Assembly (NCBI RefSeq): GCF_002022275.1
Contig: NZ_MSDF01000014.1
Coordinates: 23,999-87,998, forward strand
Direction of reading: 5' to 3'
DNA from: Pseudomonas fluorescens
GTDB lineage: Bacteria > Pseudomonadota > Gammaproteobacteria > Pseudomonadales > Pseudomonadaceae
DNA: 64,000 nucleotides
How positions within the stretch are numbered: the first letter of the stretch is position 1; the number at the start of each line of letters is the position of its first letter. Positions 52,033 to 60,927 of the stretch are shown piece by piece. The translations under genes were made by a program, and so were the position numbers. The notes under the pieces were generated by a model. That model was not told where the DNA came from. It searched no databases and saw only the letters and a program-made list of their open reading frames with translations.

Positions 52033-53838
52033 TTAGTAAGCCAGGCCGAAGTCTTCTTCTTTCATGTCCATCAGGTTGTTCGCGCCCGACAGCATGGTGG
52101 CTTTATGGGCCAGGGTACGCGGCAGGATGCGCTGGAAGTAGAAGCGCGCCGTCTGCAGCTTGGCGTTGTAGAACGCCTCTTCGGTGGTGCCGGCGGCTAG
52201 TTTCTCGGCTGCCAGGCGTGCCATGTCGGCCCAGAAGTAAGCCAGGCAGGCGTAGCCGGAATACATCAGGTAATCCACCGACGCGGCACCGACTTCTTCG
52301 CGGTCTTTCATCGCGGCCATGCCGACCTTCATGGTCAACTCGCCCCACTCTTTGTTCAGTGCAGCCAGCGGCGTCACGAATTCCTGAACGGCTTCGTTGC
52401 CTTCGTTGGCCTGGCAGAACTTGTGCACGATCTTGGTGAAGCCCTTCAGCGCTTCGCCTTGGGTCATCAGCACTTTACGGCCGAGCAGGTCCAGCGCCTG
52501 GATGCCGGTGGTGCCTTCGTACAGCATCGAAATGCGGCTGTCGCGAACGTTCTGCTCCATGCCCCACTCGGCGATAAAGCCGTGGCCGCCGTAGATTTGC
52601 ACGCCGTGGTTGGCCGATTCAAAACCGACTTCGGTCATGAACGCCTTGGCGATCGGGGTCATGAAGGCCAGCAGGCCATCGGCTTGCTTCTTGGCTTCGT
52701 CGTCGGTGCCGTACTTGACGATGTCCACTTGCTTGGCGGTGAAGTACACCATCGCACGGTTGCCTTCGGCGAAGGCTTTCATGGTCAGCAGCATGCGGCG
52801 CACGTCAGGGTGCACGATGATCGGGTCAGCGGCTTTGTCTGGCGCTTTCGGGCCGGTCAGCGAGCGCATTTGCAGGCGGTCGCGAGCGTATTTCAGGCCG
52901 CCCTGGAAGCCGATTTCGGCGTGGGACAGGCCTTGCAGTGCGGTGCCCAGGCGAGCGGTGTTCATAAAGGTGAACATGCAGTTTAGGCCTTTGTTCGCCG
53001 GGCCGATCAGGAAACCGGTGGCCGCGTCGAAGTTCATCACGCAAGTGGCGTTACCGTGGATGCCCATCTTGTGTTCCAGGGAACCACAGGTCACGGCGTT
53101 ACGCTCACCCACCGAACCGTCGGCGTTTGGCAGGAACTTTGGCACGATAAACAGCGAGATGCCTTTGGTGCCAGCCGGAGCATCCGGCAGGCGGGCCAGT
53201 ACGATATGGACGATGTTGTCGGCCATGTCGTGTTCACCGGCCGAGATGAAGATCTTGGTGCCGGAGACTTTGTAGGAGCCGTCAGCCTGAGGCTCGGCCT
53301 TGGTGCGCAGCATGCCCAGGTCGGTGCCGCAATGCGGCTCGGTCAGGCACATGGTGCCGGTCCATTCGCCCGAGACCAATTTGGTCAGGTAGGCGTTTTG
53401 CTGCTCAGGGGTACCGTGCTCGGAAATGGTGTTCATCGCACCGTGGGACAGGCCCGGGTACATGCCCCACGACCAGTTGGCCGCGCCAACCATTTCGCTC
53501 ACCGCCAGGCCCAGGGATTCCGGCAAGCCTTGGCCGCCGTGCTCCACGTCGTGGGCCAGGCTTGGCCAGCCGCCTTCGACGAACTGCTTGTAGGCTTCTT
53601 TGAAACCGGTAGGGGTCTTAACGCCTGACTCGCTCCAGGTGCAACCTTCGATGTCACCCACGCGGTTCAACGGTGCCAGCACTTGCTCACAGAACTTGGC
53701 GCCTTCTTCGAGAATGGCATCAACCATGTCCGGAGTAGCGTCCTGGCAAGCCGGCAGGCTCTGATAGTGCGCTTCATAGCCAAGCAGTTCGTCACGAACG
53801 AAGCGAATATCACGCAAGGGGGCCTTGTAGTCAGGCAT
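52033..53838 (-). CDS. Acyl-CoA dehydrogenase, FadE1-like paralogue C
   Basis: The 601-residue enzyme begins [19 protein letters not shown] and has [29 protein letters not shown] and the catalytic Glu in [14 protein letters not shown]. It performs the first step of fatty acyl-CoA beta-oxidation. It is nearest to the bio operon and thus matches P. aeruginosa PA0506 (FadE1). ATG 53838 follows AGAGG. Two PsrA-type boxes lie about 60-90 bases upstream, which would make it inducible by long-chain acyl ligands. It has its own terminator. Confidence 0.93.
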   Translation of the reverse strand: MPDYKAPLRDIRFVRDELLGYEAHYQSLPACQDATPDMVDAILEEGAKFCEQVLAPLNRVGDIEGCTWSESGVKTPTGFKEAYKQFVEGGWPSLAHDVEHGGQGLPESLGLAVSEMVGAANWSWGMYPGLSHGAMNTISEHGTPEQQNAYLTKLVSGEWTGTMCLTEPHCGTDLGMLRTKAEPQADGSYKVSGTKIFISAGEHDMADNIVHIVLARLPDAPAGTKGISLFIVPKFLPNADGSVGERNAVTCGSLEHKMGIHGNATCVMNFDAATGFLIGPANKGLNCMFTFMNTARLGTALQGLSHAEIGFQGGLKYARDRLQMRSLTGPKAPDKAADPIIVHPDVRRMLLTMKAFAEGNRAMVYFTAKQVDIVKYGTDDEAKKQADGLLAFMTPIAKAFMTEVGFESANHGVQIYGGHGFIAEWGMEQNVRDSRISMLYEGTTGIQALDLLGRKVLMTQGEALKGFTKIVHKFCQANEGNEAVQEFVTPLAALNKEWGELTMKVGMAAMKDREEVGAASVDYLMYSGYACLAYFWADMARLAAEKLAAGTTEEAFYNAKLQTARFYFQRILPRTLAHKATMLSGANNLMDMKEEDFGLAY

Positions 53839-53898
53839 AGCGATAAACCTCTGCTGATGTATCTGGGATGAACAACCGCGTGGATGTGTGGTGGCGGT

Positions 53899-53926
53899 CA
53901 AACAGGTGTTTGAAACATACGTTTAC
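53899..53926. promoter_or_regulatory. Two overlapping PsrA-type operators
   Basis: CAAAC-AGGT-GTTTG (53899-53912) matches the published PsrA consensus (G/C)AAAC-N2-4-GTTT(G/C) exactly. GAAAC-ATAC-GTTTA (53912-53925) matches it but for the last base and shares one G. Both lie 60-90 bases upstream of the FadE1-like start. PsrA is the TetR-type fatty-acid sensor of Pseudomonas. Confidence 0.7.
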
Positions 53927-54058
53927 GACCTGGGGATGTCAAGCGTCGTCCTGAAGCCGTTTGTCATGACGCGGATCAATGGCGCGCAGGCAAGGCCTGC
54001 GACGGGTTGTCACGTGATTCAGGAAGTGTAGAAGTTCAGCAGAGCGCCGAAGGGCAAA

Positions 54059-54145
54059 TGTGGGAGCTGGCTTGCCTGCGATGAGGGCGCTGCGGTTTTT
54101 CAGTGAAATCGAGGTGAGGCTATCGCAGGCAAGCCAGCTCCCACA
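54059..54145. repeat. REP doublet
   Basis: T-type arms 54059-54082 and 54122-54145 in inverted orientation, 30 bases from the stop of the small minus-strand gene. Confidence 0.92.
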
Positions 54146-54175
54146 GAAGAGCCGGCCTAACTGAAGAGAGGGGAG

Positions 54176-54457
54176 TTAAGCGTAGGTATCGATCAACGTA
54201 CCGAGCATTTCATCCGAAGCCTTGGCGACTTTCGCGCCCAGTTCGACCTGAAATTTGCCTTGGGCCATTTCGACCATATTGCTCGCCGAGTTAGACGGCT
54301 GAGCGCGATCGTTGGCTTGCAGACGATCACTTTGTGCATCCGAGGGCTGGGTCGTCGCGGCGCTGGCGATCTTGCCGGCAGCCTGGTCGACACGGTCTTG
54401 CCCGGTCTGAATGCTGCTCAGCCCCGAATATAACGCGCTGCTTCCAGAGATTTCCAT
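54176..54457 (-). CDS. Small flagellar-rod-like protein of unknown function
   Basis: A 93-residue protein with no signal peptide or membrane helix. The N-terminus (MEISGSSALYSGLSSIQTGQDRV) resembles the helix of flagellar rod/hook proteins. The C-terminus (MVEMAQGKFQVELGAKV...DEMLGTLIDTYA) has the heptad pattern of their closing helix, with a Ser/Gln/Asp-rich hinge between. I do not recognise a named family with certainty. It lies between bioD and acyl-CoA dehydrogenase C, where P. aeruginosa has a small hypothetical gene. Confidence 0.7.
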   Translation of the reverse strand: MEISGSSALYSGLSSIQTGQDRVDQAAGKIASAATTQPSDAQSDRLQANDRAQPSNSASNMVEMAQGKFQVELGAKVAKASDEMLGTLIDTYA

Positions 54458-54563
54458 GGCGTAAGCCTGCCTTTAGAGAATCATGAACCTGAATTGAAGC
54501 AGACATCCCGGCAAAATGCCCGTCAATAACACTAATGGCATAATGCCTTGGCGATAGCCAAAA

Positions 54564-55244
54564 TCAGTCAAGCAAGTCCAATCCAAGGTACTCGGCCACT
54601 GCTGCGGCCCCGGCGTGCTTGAGTTTCGGCACCCGTCCCAGGCACGGCGCCGGCAAGCGTTCAGCCAGGGTGGCGAGGTTTTCTTCCAGACGAGAGGTCT
54701 TGGGGTCGATGATATTCGCCACCCAACCCGCCAGTGGCAAACCGTCCCGCGCGATGGCTTCGGCCGTCAGCAAGGCATGGCTGATGCAGCCCAGGCGCAC
54801 GCCCACTACCAGAATCACCGGCAGTTTGAGCGCCATGGCCAGGTCCGACAGGTTGTCCTGATCGGCCAGCGGCACCCGCCAGCCGCCCGCGCCCTCAATC
54901 AGGGTGAAATCCGCCTGACGCGCCAGGATCTGCTGCATGGGTTTCAACAACGATTGCACCGTCAGCGCAACGCCCGCCTCCCGCGCCGCCAAGTGAGGCG
55001 CGATGGCCGGCTCGAACGCCACCGGGTTGACCTCGTCATACGTCAGCGGCAACGAGCACTCGGCCAGCAGCGCCAAGGCATCACTGTTGCGTAGCCCCTT
55101 GGCCGTCACCTGGCAGCCCGAAGCCACAGGCTTTCCGGCAGCGGTACTTCTGCCCGCCAGCCGCGCGGCGTGCAGCAGTCCGGCCGCAACGGTGGTCTTG
55201 CCGACATCTGTATCGGTGCCGGTAATGAAATAGGCGGCGCTCAT
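54564..55244 (-). CDS. bioD: Dethiobiotin synthetase
   Basis: The 226-residue ATP-dependent enzyme closes the ureido ring of dethiobiotin. P-loop [14 protein letters not shown] at residues 8-21, catalytic Lys in AAGKPVASG and the [10 protein letters not shown] loop are all present. It is the last gene of bioBFHCD; its ATG overlaps the bioC stop. Confidence 0.96.
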   Translation of the reverse strand: MSAAYFITGTDTDVGKTTVAAGLLHAARLAGRSTAAGKPVASGCQVTAKGLRNSDALALLAECSLPLTYDEVNPVAFEPAIAPHLAAREAGVALTVQSLLKPMQQILARQADFTLIEGAGGWRVPLADQDNLSDLAMALKLPVILVVGVRLGCISHALLTAEAIARDGLPLAGWVANIIDPKTSRLEENLATLAERLPAPCLGRVPKLKHAGAAAVAEYLGLDLLD

Positions 55245-56053
55245 AGCGGTTTCTCCAGTACGGCGTACACCACTTGGTAGGTGGCAGGCAGGCCCTGGGC
55301 CTGACGGAACTGCTCGTAAGCGTCCACCAGTGCAACAATCCGCGCGCGGCCCGTCAACCCTCCCGGGCGGCCCGGGTTGAGGTTATGCGCGCCCAACGCC
55401 TTCAATTCGTGGGTCAGGCTGCGCACGTCCGGGTAATGCAGCACGTGGGGCTGACGCTCCAGGCTGCGTATGCGCAAACCGCTGTTGGCGCACAACTGTT
55501 GGTACGTTTCAAAGGTGCGAAAACGGTTGACGTGAACCAGGCCATCCGCCGCGCGCCAGCTGTCGCGCAACTCATACAGCGTGCCCACACACAGGCTCGC
55601 GAAGGCGAATACACCGCCGGGCTGCAGCACGCGATAAGCCTCGCTGAGCACCGCGTCGAAGTTCGCACACCACTGCACCGCCAGGCTGGAGAAGACCAGC
55701 CCGCAGCTTTCACCCTGCAACGACAGGCGCTCGGCATCGCCGACGATGAAATGCTCGGCGCCGCCCAATGGCCGCGCGTGATTGAGCATGCCCTCGGCAA
55801 TGTCCAGCGCCACGCCCTGGCTGGCGGGCAAACGCTCGCCGAGTACGCGGCTGAAAAAACCAGTGCCGCAGCCCAGGTCCAGCCAGCGTCGCGGTGCAAT
55901 GCCAACCGGCAGGCGCGCCAGCAGTTGATTGCCCACCGCGCGTTGCAACTCGGCCACGCTGTCGTAACTGGCAGCGGCACGGGAAAATGACGCCGCTACC
56001 TGACGCTTGTCCGGCAAGGCGCCCGGCAGTGGGGGGTGGGCTAAATCAGTCAT
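55241..56053 (-). CDS. bioC: Malonyl-ACP O-methyltransferase BioC
   Basis: The 270-residue SAM methyltransferase masks the malonyl carboxylate to start pimelate synthesis. [13 protein letters not shown] is the SAM motif, and SSLAVQWC lies in the substrate region. I start at ATG 56053 with GAG upstream, overlapping the bioH stop region; ATG 56065 is an alternative adding four residues. Gene order bioH-bioC-bioD is coupled by overlaps. Confidence 0.92.
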   Translation of the reverse strand: MTDLAHPPLPGALPDKRQVAASFSRAAASYDSVAELQRAVGNQLLARLPVGIAPRRWLDLGCGTGFFSRVLGERLPASQGVALDIAEGMLNHARPLGGAEHFIVGDAERLSLQGESCGLVFSSLAVQWCANFDAVLSEAYRVLQPGGVFAFASLCVGTLYELRDSWRAADGLVHVNRFRTFETYQQLCANSGLRIRSLERQPHVLHYPDVRSLTHELKALGAHNLNPGRPGGLTGRARIVALVDAYEQFRQAQGLPATYQVVYAVLEKPL

Positions 56054-56777
56054 CAACGCACTCATGCAAAAAAGCCTGGATGGCCCCCGCGACACCGTGG
56101 GGGTCTTCCAGAAGAAAAGCGTGACCGGCCCGTTCAATCAGGCCGATTTCAACATCCGGCAACAACGCCAGCAGGTCACTGGCAGCCTCGGCAGGCACCA
56201 ACTCATCCAGACCGGCAAACAGGTGCAGTTGCGGGCCGCGATAGGCGAGCAGGGCTTCGCGCGTGTCGAGTTGGGCGAGCAGTTCCAGGCACGGCATCAA
56301 CACGTGGGATGGCGTATTCGGCGCACCACTGACCAACAGGCGTGACAACCCGCGCGGGTCTTCGCCGCCTTGGGCACATAACAGGCCGAAACGTTTAAGA
56401 GTGACTTGGGAATCGGCATGGCAACCGGCGAGAAACGCGTCGAAGGTCTCGGCAGGCATCGCATTCGGCCAGCCATCATGGGCGACAAAACACGGGTTGC
56501 TCGCCAGGGTCAGCAGGCCGCAACAACGTTCGCCGCGCCGCGCCGCCAGCTCGGAGGCGAGCATGCCGCCCAACGACCAGCCACCCAGCCAGGCGTTGTC
56601 CGGCAATGTGGCGTCGAGTTCGTCGAGCCATTCGCTCAAGTCACCGGAGCCCAGCACGGGCAAGGGTTCGATATGCACCTGCAGGTGCTCGTCGAGCCCA
56701 CGCAAGGCAGCAGCCAAAGGCTCCAGCGGTGACACGCCGAGGCCCCAGCCGGGCAGCAATATCAGTCGATCACGCAT
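56046..56777 (-). CDS. bioH: Pimeloyl-ACP methyl ester carboxylesterase
   Basis: The 243-residue alpha/beta hydrolase has the nucleophile elbow GWSLGG (Ser near 68) and a late acidic residue in [10 protein letters not shown]. The catalytic His is in [12 protein letters not shown]. It removes the methyl group added by BioC once pimeloyl-ACP is made. The start ATG 56777 follows GGAGC and overlaps bioF by eight bases. Confidence 0.94.
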   Translation of the reverse strand: MRDRLILLPGWGLGVSPLEPLAAALRGLDEHLQVHIEPLPVLGSGDLSEWLDELDATLPDNAWLGGWSLGGMLASELAARRGERCCGLLTLASNPCFVAHDGWPNAMPAETFDAFLAGCHADSQVTLKRFGLLCAQGGEDPRGLSRLLVSGAPNTPSHVLMPCLELLAQLDTREALLAYRGPQLHLFAGLDELVPAEAASDLLALLPDVEIGLIERAGHAFLLEDPHGVAGAIQAFLHECVDD

Positions 56778-57951
56778 GGTCGGGCTCCGTGGCGCCTAAC
56801 AAGCGAAAACACTCTTCCAATGCGTTTAACAATAGCTGTACCTGCGCCTCGGTGTGAGCTGCCGTCAGCGTCACACGCAAACGCGCGCTGCCGGCGGGCA
56901 CGGTGGGTGGGCGGATCGCGGTGACCATCAACCCGCGCTCGCGCAGCATCTGCGACAGGCGAACGGCCCTGGCACTGTCGCCGATCAGGATCGGCTGGAT
57001 CGGCGTGAAGCTGTCCATCAAGTCCAGGCCAAGCTGCTCGGCGCCCTGGCGGAACTGGCGGATCAGGCCATTGAGGTGCTCACGGCGCCAATGTTCGGTG
57101 CGCAGCAGTTCGAGGCTTTTCAACGTGGCGCAGGCCAGCGCGGGCGGTTGGCTGGTGGTGTAGATATACGGCCGGGCGAACTGGATCAGGCTTTCGATCA
57201 GCTCTTCACTGCCGGCCACAAAGGCCCCCGCGGTGCCAAAGGCTTTGCCCAGGGTGCCGACCAAGACCGGCACATCTTCCTGGCTCATGCCGAAATGCTC
57301 GACGATCCCGCCGCCGTTCGCGCCCAGCGGGCCGAAGCCATGGGCGTCGTCGACCATCAACCAGGCGCCTTTGGCACGAGTCTCACGGGCCAGCGCGGGC
57401 AGGTCAGCCAGATCGCCGTCCATGCTGAATACCCCGTCGGTGACCACCAATGTATTGCCGGTGGCCTTCTCCAGGCGCTTGGCCAGGCTGTCGGCGTCGT
57501 TATGCAGGTAGCGATTGAAACGTGCGCCAGACAGCAAGCCCGCATCCAGCAATGACGCATGGTTGAGGCGATCTTCCAGCACCGTGTCGCCCTGCCCCAC
57601 CAGCGCGGTGACCGCGCCGAGGTTGGCCATGTAACCGGTGGTAAACAGCAACGCGCGCGGCCGGCCGGTCAGGTCGGCCAGGGCTTCTTCCAGTTCATGG
57701 TGCGGCGTAGCGTGGCCAACCACCAAGTGCGAAGCGCCACCGCCCACGCCCCAGCGCGACGCACCGGCGCGCCAGGCTTCGATCACGTGCGGGTGATTGG
57801 CCAGGCCCAGGTAGTCGTTGTTGCAGAAGGCGAGCAAGGGTTGGCCGTCGACCACCACTTGCGGCCCTTGCGGGCTGTCGAGCAAGGGGCGTTGGCGATA
57901 AAGATGTTCGGCACGGCGGGCAGCGAGGCGCGCGGCGAGATCGAAAGACAT
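56770..57951 (-). CDS. bioF: 8-amino-7-oxononanoate synthase
   Basis: The 393-residue PLP enzyme condenses pimeloyl-ACP with alanine. [10 protein letters not shown], the cofactor Asp-x-x-His in MVDDAHGFG and the Lys in [12 protein letters not shown] are seen. It follows bioB after a complex REP region and is coupled to bioH. Confidence 0.96.
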   Translation of the reverse strand: MSFDLAARLAARRAEHLYRQRPLLDSPQGPQVVVDGQPLLAFCNNDYLGLANHPHVIEAWRAGASRWGVGGGASHLVVGHATPHHELEEALADLTGRPRALLFTTGYMANLGAVTALVGQGDTVLEDRLNHASLLDAGLLSGARFNRYLHNDADSLAKRLEKATGNTLVVTDGVFSMDGDLADLPALARETRAKGAWLMVDDAHGFGPLGANGGGIVEHFGMSQEDVPVLVGTLGKAFGTAGAFVAGSEELIESLIQFARPYIYTTSQPPALACATLKSLELLRTEHWRREHLNGLIRQFRQGAEQLGLDLMDSFTPIQPILIGDSARAVRLSQMLRERGLMVTAIRPPTVPAGSARLRVTLTAAHTEAQVQLLLNALEECFRLLGATEPDHA

Positions 57952-57988
57952 GCTGGCCTCGGTAAATCAGGTTGAACGCGGTTAAACA

Positions 57989-58108
57989 TGTGGGAGCGGG
58001 CTTGTGTGGGAGCTGGCTTGCCTGCGATAGCATCACCACGGTGTAACTGATACACCGAGGTGCCTGCATCGCGGGCAAGCCCGGCTCCCACACTAGCCCG
58101 CTCTCACA
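57989..58108. repeat. Nested REP: T-type doublet inside a G-type doublet
   Basis: Outer G-type arms at 57989-58004 and 58095-58108 flank an inner pair (58005-58028 and 58068-58092). The outer right arm has one mismatch. The inner right arm carries G-type changes and one extra base, so the inner pair is hybrid. It lies between bioB and bioF in the operon. Confidence 0.85.
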
Positions 58109-58140
58109 TTTGGAATGCCTTCCAAATGGAGAAGTTGGCG

Positions 58141-59196
58141 TCAAACCACAGCGTTATAGAACTGCTCACTGCTCTTCTGCTCCACCAACGCCTGCTCAAT
58201 CGCCGCCTGATGCACTTCATCGGCGTGCTCTTCACGCGCTTCCGGCAAGATCCCCAAACGCGAGAACAGTTGCATGTCCTTGTCGGCCTGCGGGTTGGCA
58301 GTGGTCAGCAGTTTGTCGCCGTAGAAAATCGAGTTGGCACCGGCAAAAAACGCCAGGGCCTGCATCTGCTCGTTCATCGCCTCACGGCCGGCCGAGAGGC
58401 GCACGTGGGATTGCGGCATCAGGATGCGCGCCACGGCCAGCATGCGGATGAAGTCGAACGGGTCGATGTCTTCGGCATTTTCCAGCGGCGTACCGGCGAC
58501 TTTCACCAGCATGTTGATCGGCACCGATTCCGGATGCTCCGGCAGGTTGGCCAGCTGGATCAGCAGGTTGGCGCGATCGTCGAGGGACTCGCCCATGCCG
58601 AGAATGCCGCCCGAGCAGATTTTCATGCCCGAATCACGCACGTAGGCCAGGGTTTGCAGGCGCTCGCCGTAAGTACGCGTGGTGATGATGCTGCCGTAGA
58701 ACTCAGGCGAGGTGTCGAGGTTGTGGTTGTAGTAGTCCAGGCCGGCCTGGGCCAGGGCTTCGGTCTGGTCCTGGTCGAGACGGCCAAGGGTCATGCAGGT
58801 TTCCAGGCCCATGGCCTTCACGCCTTTGACCATTTGCAGCACGTAGGGCATGTCTTTGGCCGACGGGTGTTTCCAGGCGGCGCCCATGCAGAAGCGGGTC
58901 GAACCGATGGCCTTGGCGCGGGCAGCCTCTTCGAGGACCTTCTGCACTTCCATCAGCTTCTCTTTTTCCAGGCCAGTGTTGTAGTGGCCCGACTGCGGAC
59001 AATATTTGCAATCTTCCGGGCAGGCGCCGGTTTTGATCGACAGCAACGTCGACACCTGCACCCGGTTGGCGTCGAAATGCGCGCGGTGCACGGTCTGCGC
59101 CTGGAACAACAGGTCATTGAAAGGCTGCACGAACAGCGCTTTGACTTCGGCTAAGGACCAATCGTGACGCAGGGTGGCAGTGGTGCTGGCGCTCAT
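58141..59196 (-). CDS. bioB: Biotin synthase
   Basis: The 351-residue radical SAM enzyme inserts sulfur into dethiobiotin. [12 protein letters not shown] holds the three cluster Cys, and later blocks [12 protein letters not shown] and [11 protein letters not shown] provide the residues for the auxiliary [2Fe-2S] cluster and substrate. ATG 59196 follows AAGGAA. It heads bioBFHCD. Its promoter lies within the start of the divergent comF gene. Confidence 0.97.
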   Translation of the reverse strand: MSASTTATLRHDWSLAEVKALFVQPFNDLLFQAQTVHRAHFDANRVQVSTLLSIKTGACPEDCKYCPQSGHYNTGLEKEKLMEVQKVLEEAARAKAIGSTRFCMGAAWKHPSAKDMPYVLQMVKGVKAMGLETCMTLGRLDQDQTEALAQAGLDYYNHNLDTSPEFYGSIITTRTYGERLQTLAYVRDSGMKICSGGILGMGESLDDRANLLIQLANLPEHPESVPINMLVKVAGTPLENAEDIDPFDFIRMLAVARILMPQSHVRLSAGREAMNEQMQALAFFAGANSIFYGDKLLTTANPQADKDMQLFSRLGILPEAREEHADEVHQAAIEQALVEQKSSEQFYNAVV

Positions 59197-59271
59197 GGGC
59201 GATTCCTTGATTATGCTTGGGCTTTCGCTGCGGGAAGGGCAATACCCACAGTCACGACACGGATGCTCGGC

Positions 59272-59326
59272 ATATTTAAGGAAGATTCATGCACTGTCAA
59301 CCTGAGTACAAACACCAAGTTTACAT
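59272..59326 (-). promoter_or_regulatory. bioB promoter overlapped by a BirA-like operator
   Basis: Plus-strand CTGTCAACC (59294-59302) and AGTTTACAT (59318-59326), separated by 15 bases, match the BirA box TTGTAAACC-N15-GGTTTACAA at seven of nine positions each. The minus-strand -35 TTGACA (59295-59300) lies in one half-site, with an AT-rich -10 near 59272-59279. Repression by biotinyl-adenylate-bound BirA would follow. Confidence 0.6.
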
Positions 59327-60026
59327 CTGGTTAAAAAACAACCACACCTGTTTAGTCTGCGATGAGGCCACCGAATCGCCTGATTGTGTGTGCAACGTCT
59401 GCGAAATGGAGCTACCGTGGCTGATGGAACATTGCGGCGTATGCGCCCTGCCCTTGCCGATGGACGGCTTGATTTGCGGCCAATGTCAGAAATATCCACC
59501 CGCGTTTAAACAGGTGACCGCCCCCTGGACCTTCAGCTTTCCCGTCGACACCCTGATCAGCCGCTTCAAGCACCAGTCGCGCTGGCCGCTGGGCCATATG
59601 CTCGCGCGCCTGCTGGGGCAGCATCTGCAACATCGCTTCGACAACGCCGAACTCACCCGCCCCGACCTCCTCTTGCCGGTGCCCATGGCGCGCAAACGCC
59701 TGCGTGAGCGTGGCTTCAACCAGGCACAGATGCTGGCGCGCTGGCTCAGTGAATGCCTTGAGCTTCCCTACGATGACGACTTGTTGTTACGCCCCCGTGA
59801 AACCGTTGCGCAGCAAGCCCTCGACGCCAAGACGCGCAAGCGCAACCTGCTGACCGCCTTTTCATTGGCACCCGGCGCCCAGGTGCAAGGCCGCCACTTC
59901 GCGCTGGTGGACGATGTGCTGACCACCGGAGCCACCGCCCACAGCCTGGCCCGGCTGTTGATGGACGCCGGTGCACGCCAGGTCGACGTCTATTGCCTGG
60001 CGCGCACGCCCAAACCTGGCGCATGA
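59289..60026 (+). CDS. ComF family protein (phosphoribosyltransferase fold)
   Basis: The 245-residue protein starts with two zinc-ribbon CxxC pairs (CLVC, CNVC, CGVC and CGQC around residues 19-70) and ends with a PRTase domain containing the diphosphate-binding VDDVLTTGATA near 205. ComF homologues assist ssDNA handling in natural transformation; in Pseudomonas the role is uncertain. It is divergent from bioB and its first codons contain the biotin operator. AAGGAAG precedes ATG 59289. Confidence 0.92.
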   Translation: MHCQPEYKHQVYIWLKNNHTCLVCDEATESPDCVCNVCEMELPWLMEHCGVCALPLPMDGLICGQCQKYPPAFKQVTAPWTFSFPVDTLISRFKHQSRWPLGHMLARLLGQHLQHRFDNAELTRPDLLLPVPMARKRLRERGFNQAQMLARWLSECLELPYDDDLLLRPRETVAQQALDAKTRKRNLLTAFSLAPGAQVQGRHFALVDDVLTTGATAHSLARLLMDAGARQVDVYCLARTPKPGA

Positions 60027-60083
60027 CTTGACTCTGGTGCGCCGCGCCTGCAACGTCCGCTGACCTTATCGAAGCGTATCCAC

Positions 60084-60848
60084 ATGTCTCTGCCGACCTC
60101 CCTCAGCCAACACATCATCCGTCGCCCCCAGCGCATTGCCCTGCTGGCGCACATCGCCGAGCAAGGCTCGATTACCCGCGCCGCAAAAAGCGCCGGTTTG
60201 AGTTACAAGGCCGCGTGGGACGCCATTGATGAGTTGAACAACCTCGCGCAAAAACCACTGGTGGAGCGCAGTGTCGGCGGCAGGGGCGGCGGTGGCGCCA
60301 AACTGACCGCCGAAGGTGAGCGCGTGCTGCGCCTGTACCAGCGCCTGCAAGTGTTGCAGGCCGAGATACTGGGTTCGGATGAGGATGCCAGCGACTTCAA
60401 CCTGCTGGGCCGCTTGATGTTGCGCACCAGCGCGCGCAACCAATTGCACGGTCAGGTCATCGCCATCGACAGCCATGGCCGCAATGATGTGATCCGCCTG
60501 CAACTGGCCGGTGGCTTGACGCTGGACGCGCAAATCACCCACGACAGCACCCAGCGATTGGAGCTGGAGGCGGGCGTCGAAGTGATTGCCTTGATCAAGG
60601 CCGGCTGGCTGGAATTGCTCGAGGAAGGGCAAGCCGCAACACCCGGACACAATTGCATGGGCGGCCTTGTCGACGCGATTCTCGACGCCGATGACGGCCC
60701 GAGCGAAGTGCGCATCGCCCTGCCCAATGGCCTGGTACTGTGCGCCCTGGCGCAGCCCGCCGCGCTCAAGGCGCTGAATGCTGTTGAAGGCCAGCCCATC
60801 CAGGTGCAATTCGCCCCGAGCAATGTATTGCTGGGCACCCCGGTGTAG
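60084..60848 (+). CDS. ModE-type molybdate-responsive regulator
   Basis: The 254-residue protein has an N-terminal winged helix of the ModE/LysR kind (GSITRAAKSAGLSYKAAWDAID, with GGRGGGGAKLT turn) and two C-terminal TOBE/Mop domains (about 120-185 and 195-250) that bind molybdate. ModE represses molybdate uptake when the oxyanion is present. No mod transport genes are in the window, so the targets lie elsewhere. Confidence 0.88.
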   Translation: MSLPTSLSQHIIRRPQRIALLAHIAEQGSITRAAKSAGLSYKAAWDAIDELNNLAQKPLVERSVGGRGGGGAKLTAEGERVLRLYQRLQVLQAEILGSDEDASDFNLLGRLMLRTSARNQLHGQVIAIDSHGRNDVIRLQLAGGLTLDAQITHDSTQRLELEAGVEVIALIKAGWLELLEEGQAATPGHNCMGGLVDAILDADDGPSEVRIALPNGLVLCALAQPAALKALNAVEGQPIQVQFAPSNVLLGTPV

Positions 60849-60927
60849 CGAACCCGCCGCTTCAAACTGCAACAATTTCGTCACGAGCGCTCCTTAAGGT
60901 GTCTGCAAAAACCGCAGGGAGCCTGAA

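Larger units (their letters stand above)
53839..54175. other. Intergenic region upstream of acyl-CoA dehydrogenase C
   Basis: No gene in this 337-base stretch. It holds the leader and operator of the dehydrogenase gene (53839-53930), about 130 bases without recognisable signal, and a REP doublet (54059-54145) just before the stop of the small minus-strand gene. Confidence 0.7.

Noticed and set aside
59197..59288. Riboswitch upstream of bioB
   Set aside because: No biotin riboswitch is known, the leader is under 80 bases and shows no conserved aptamer; a BirA-like operator explains the region better.
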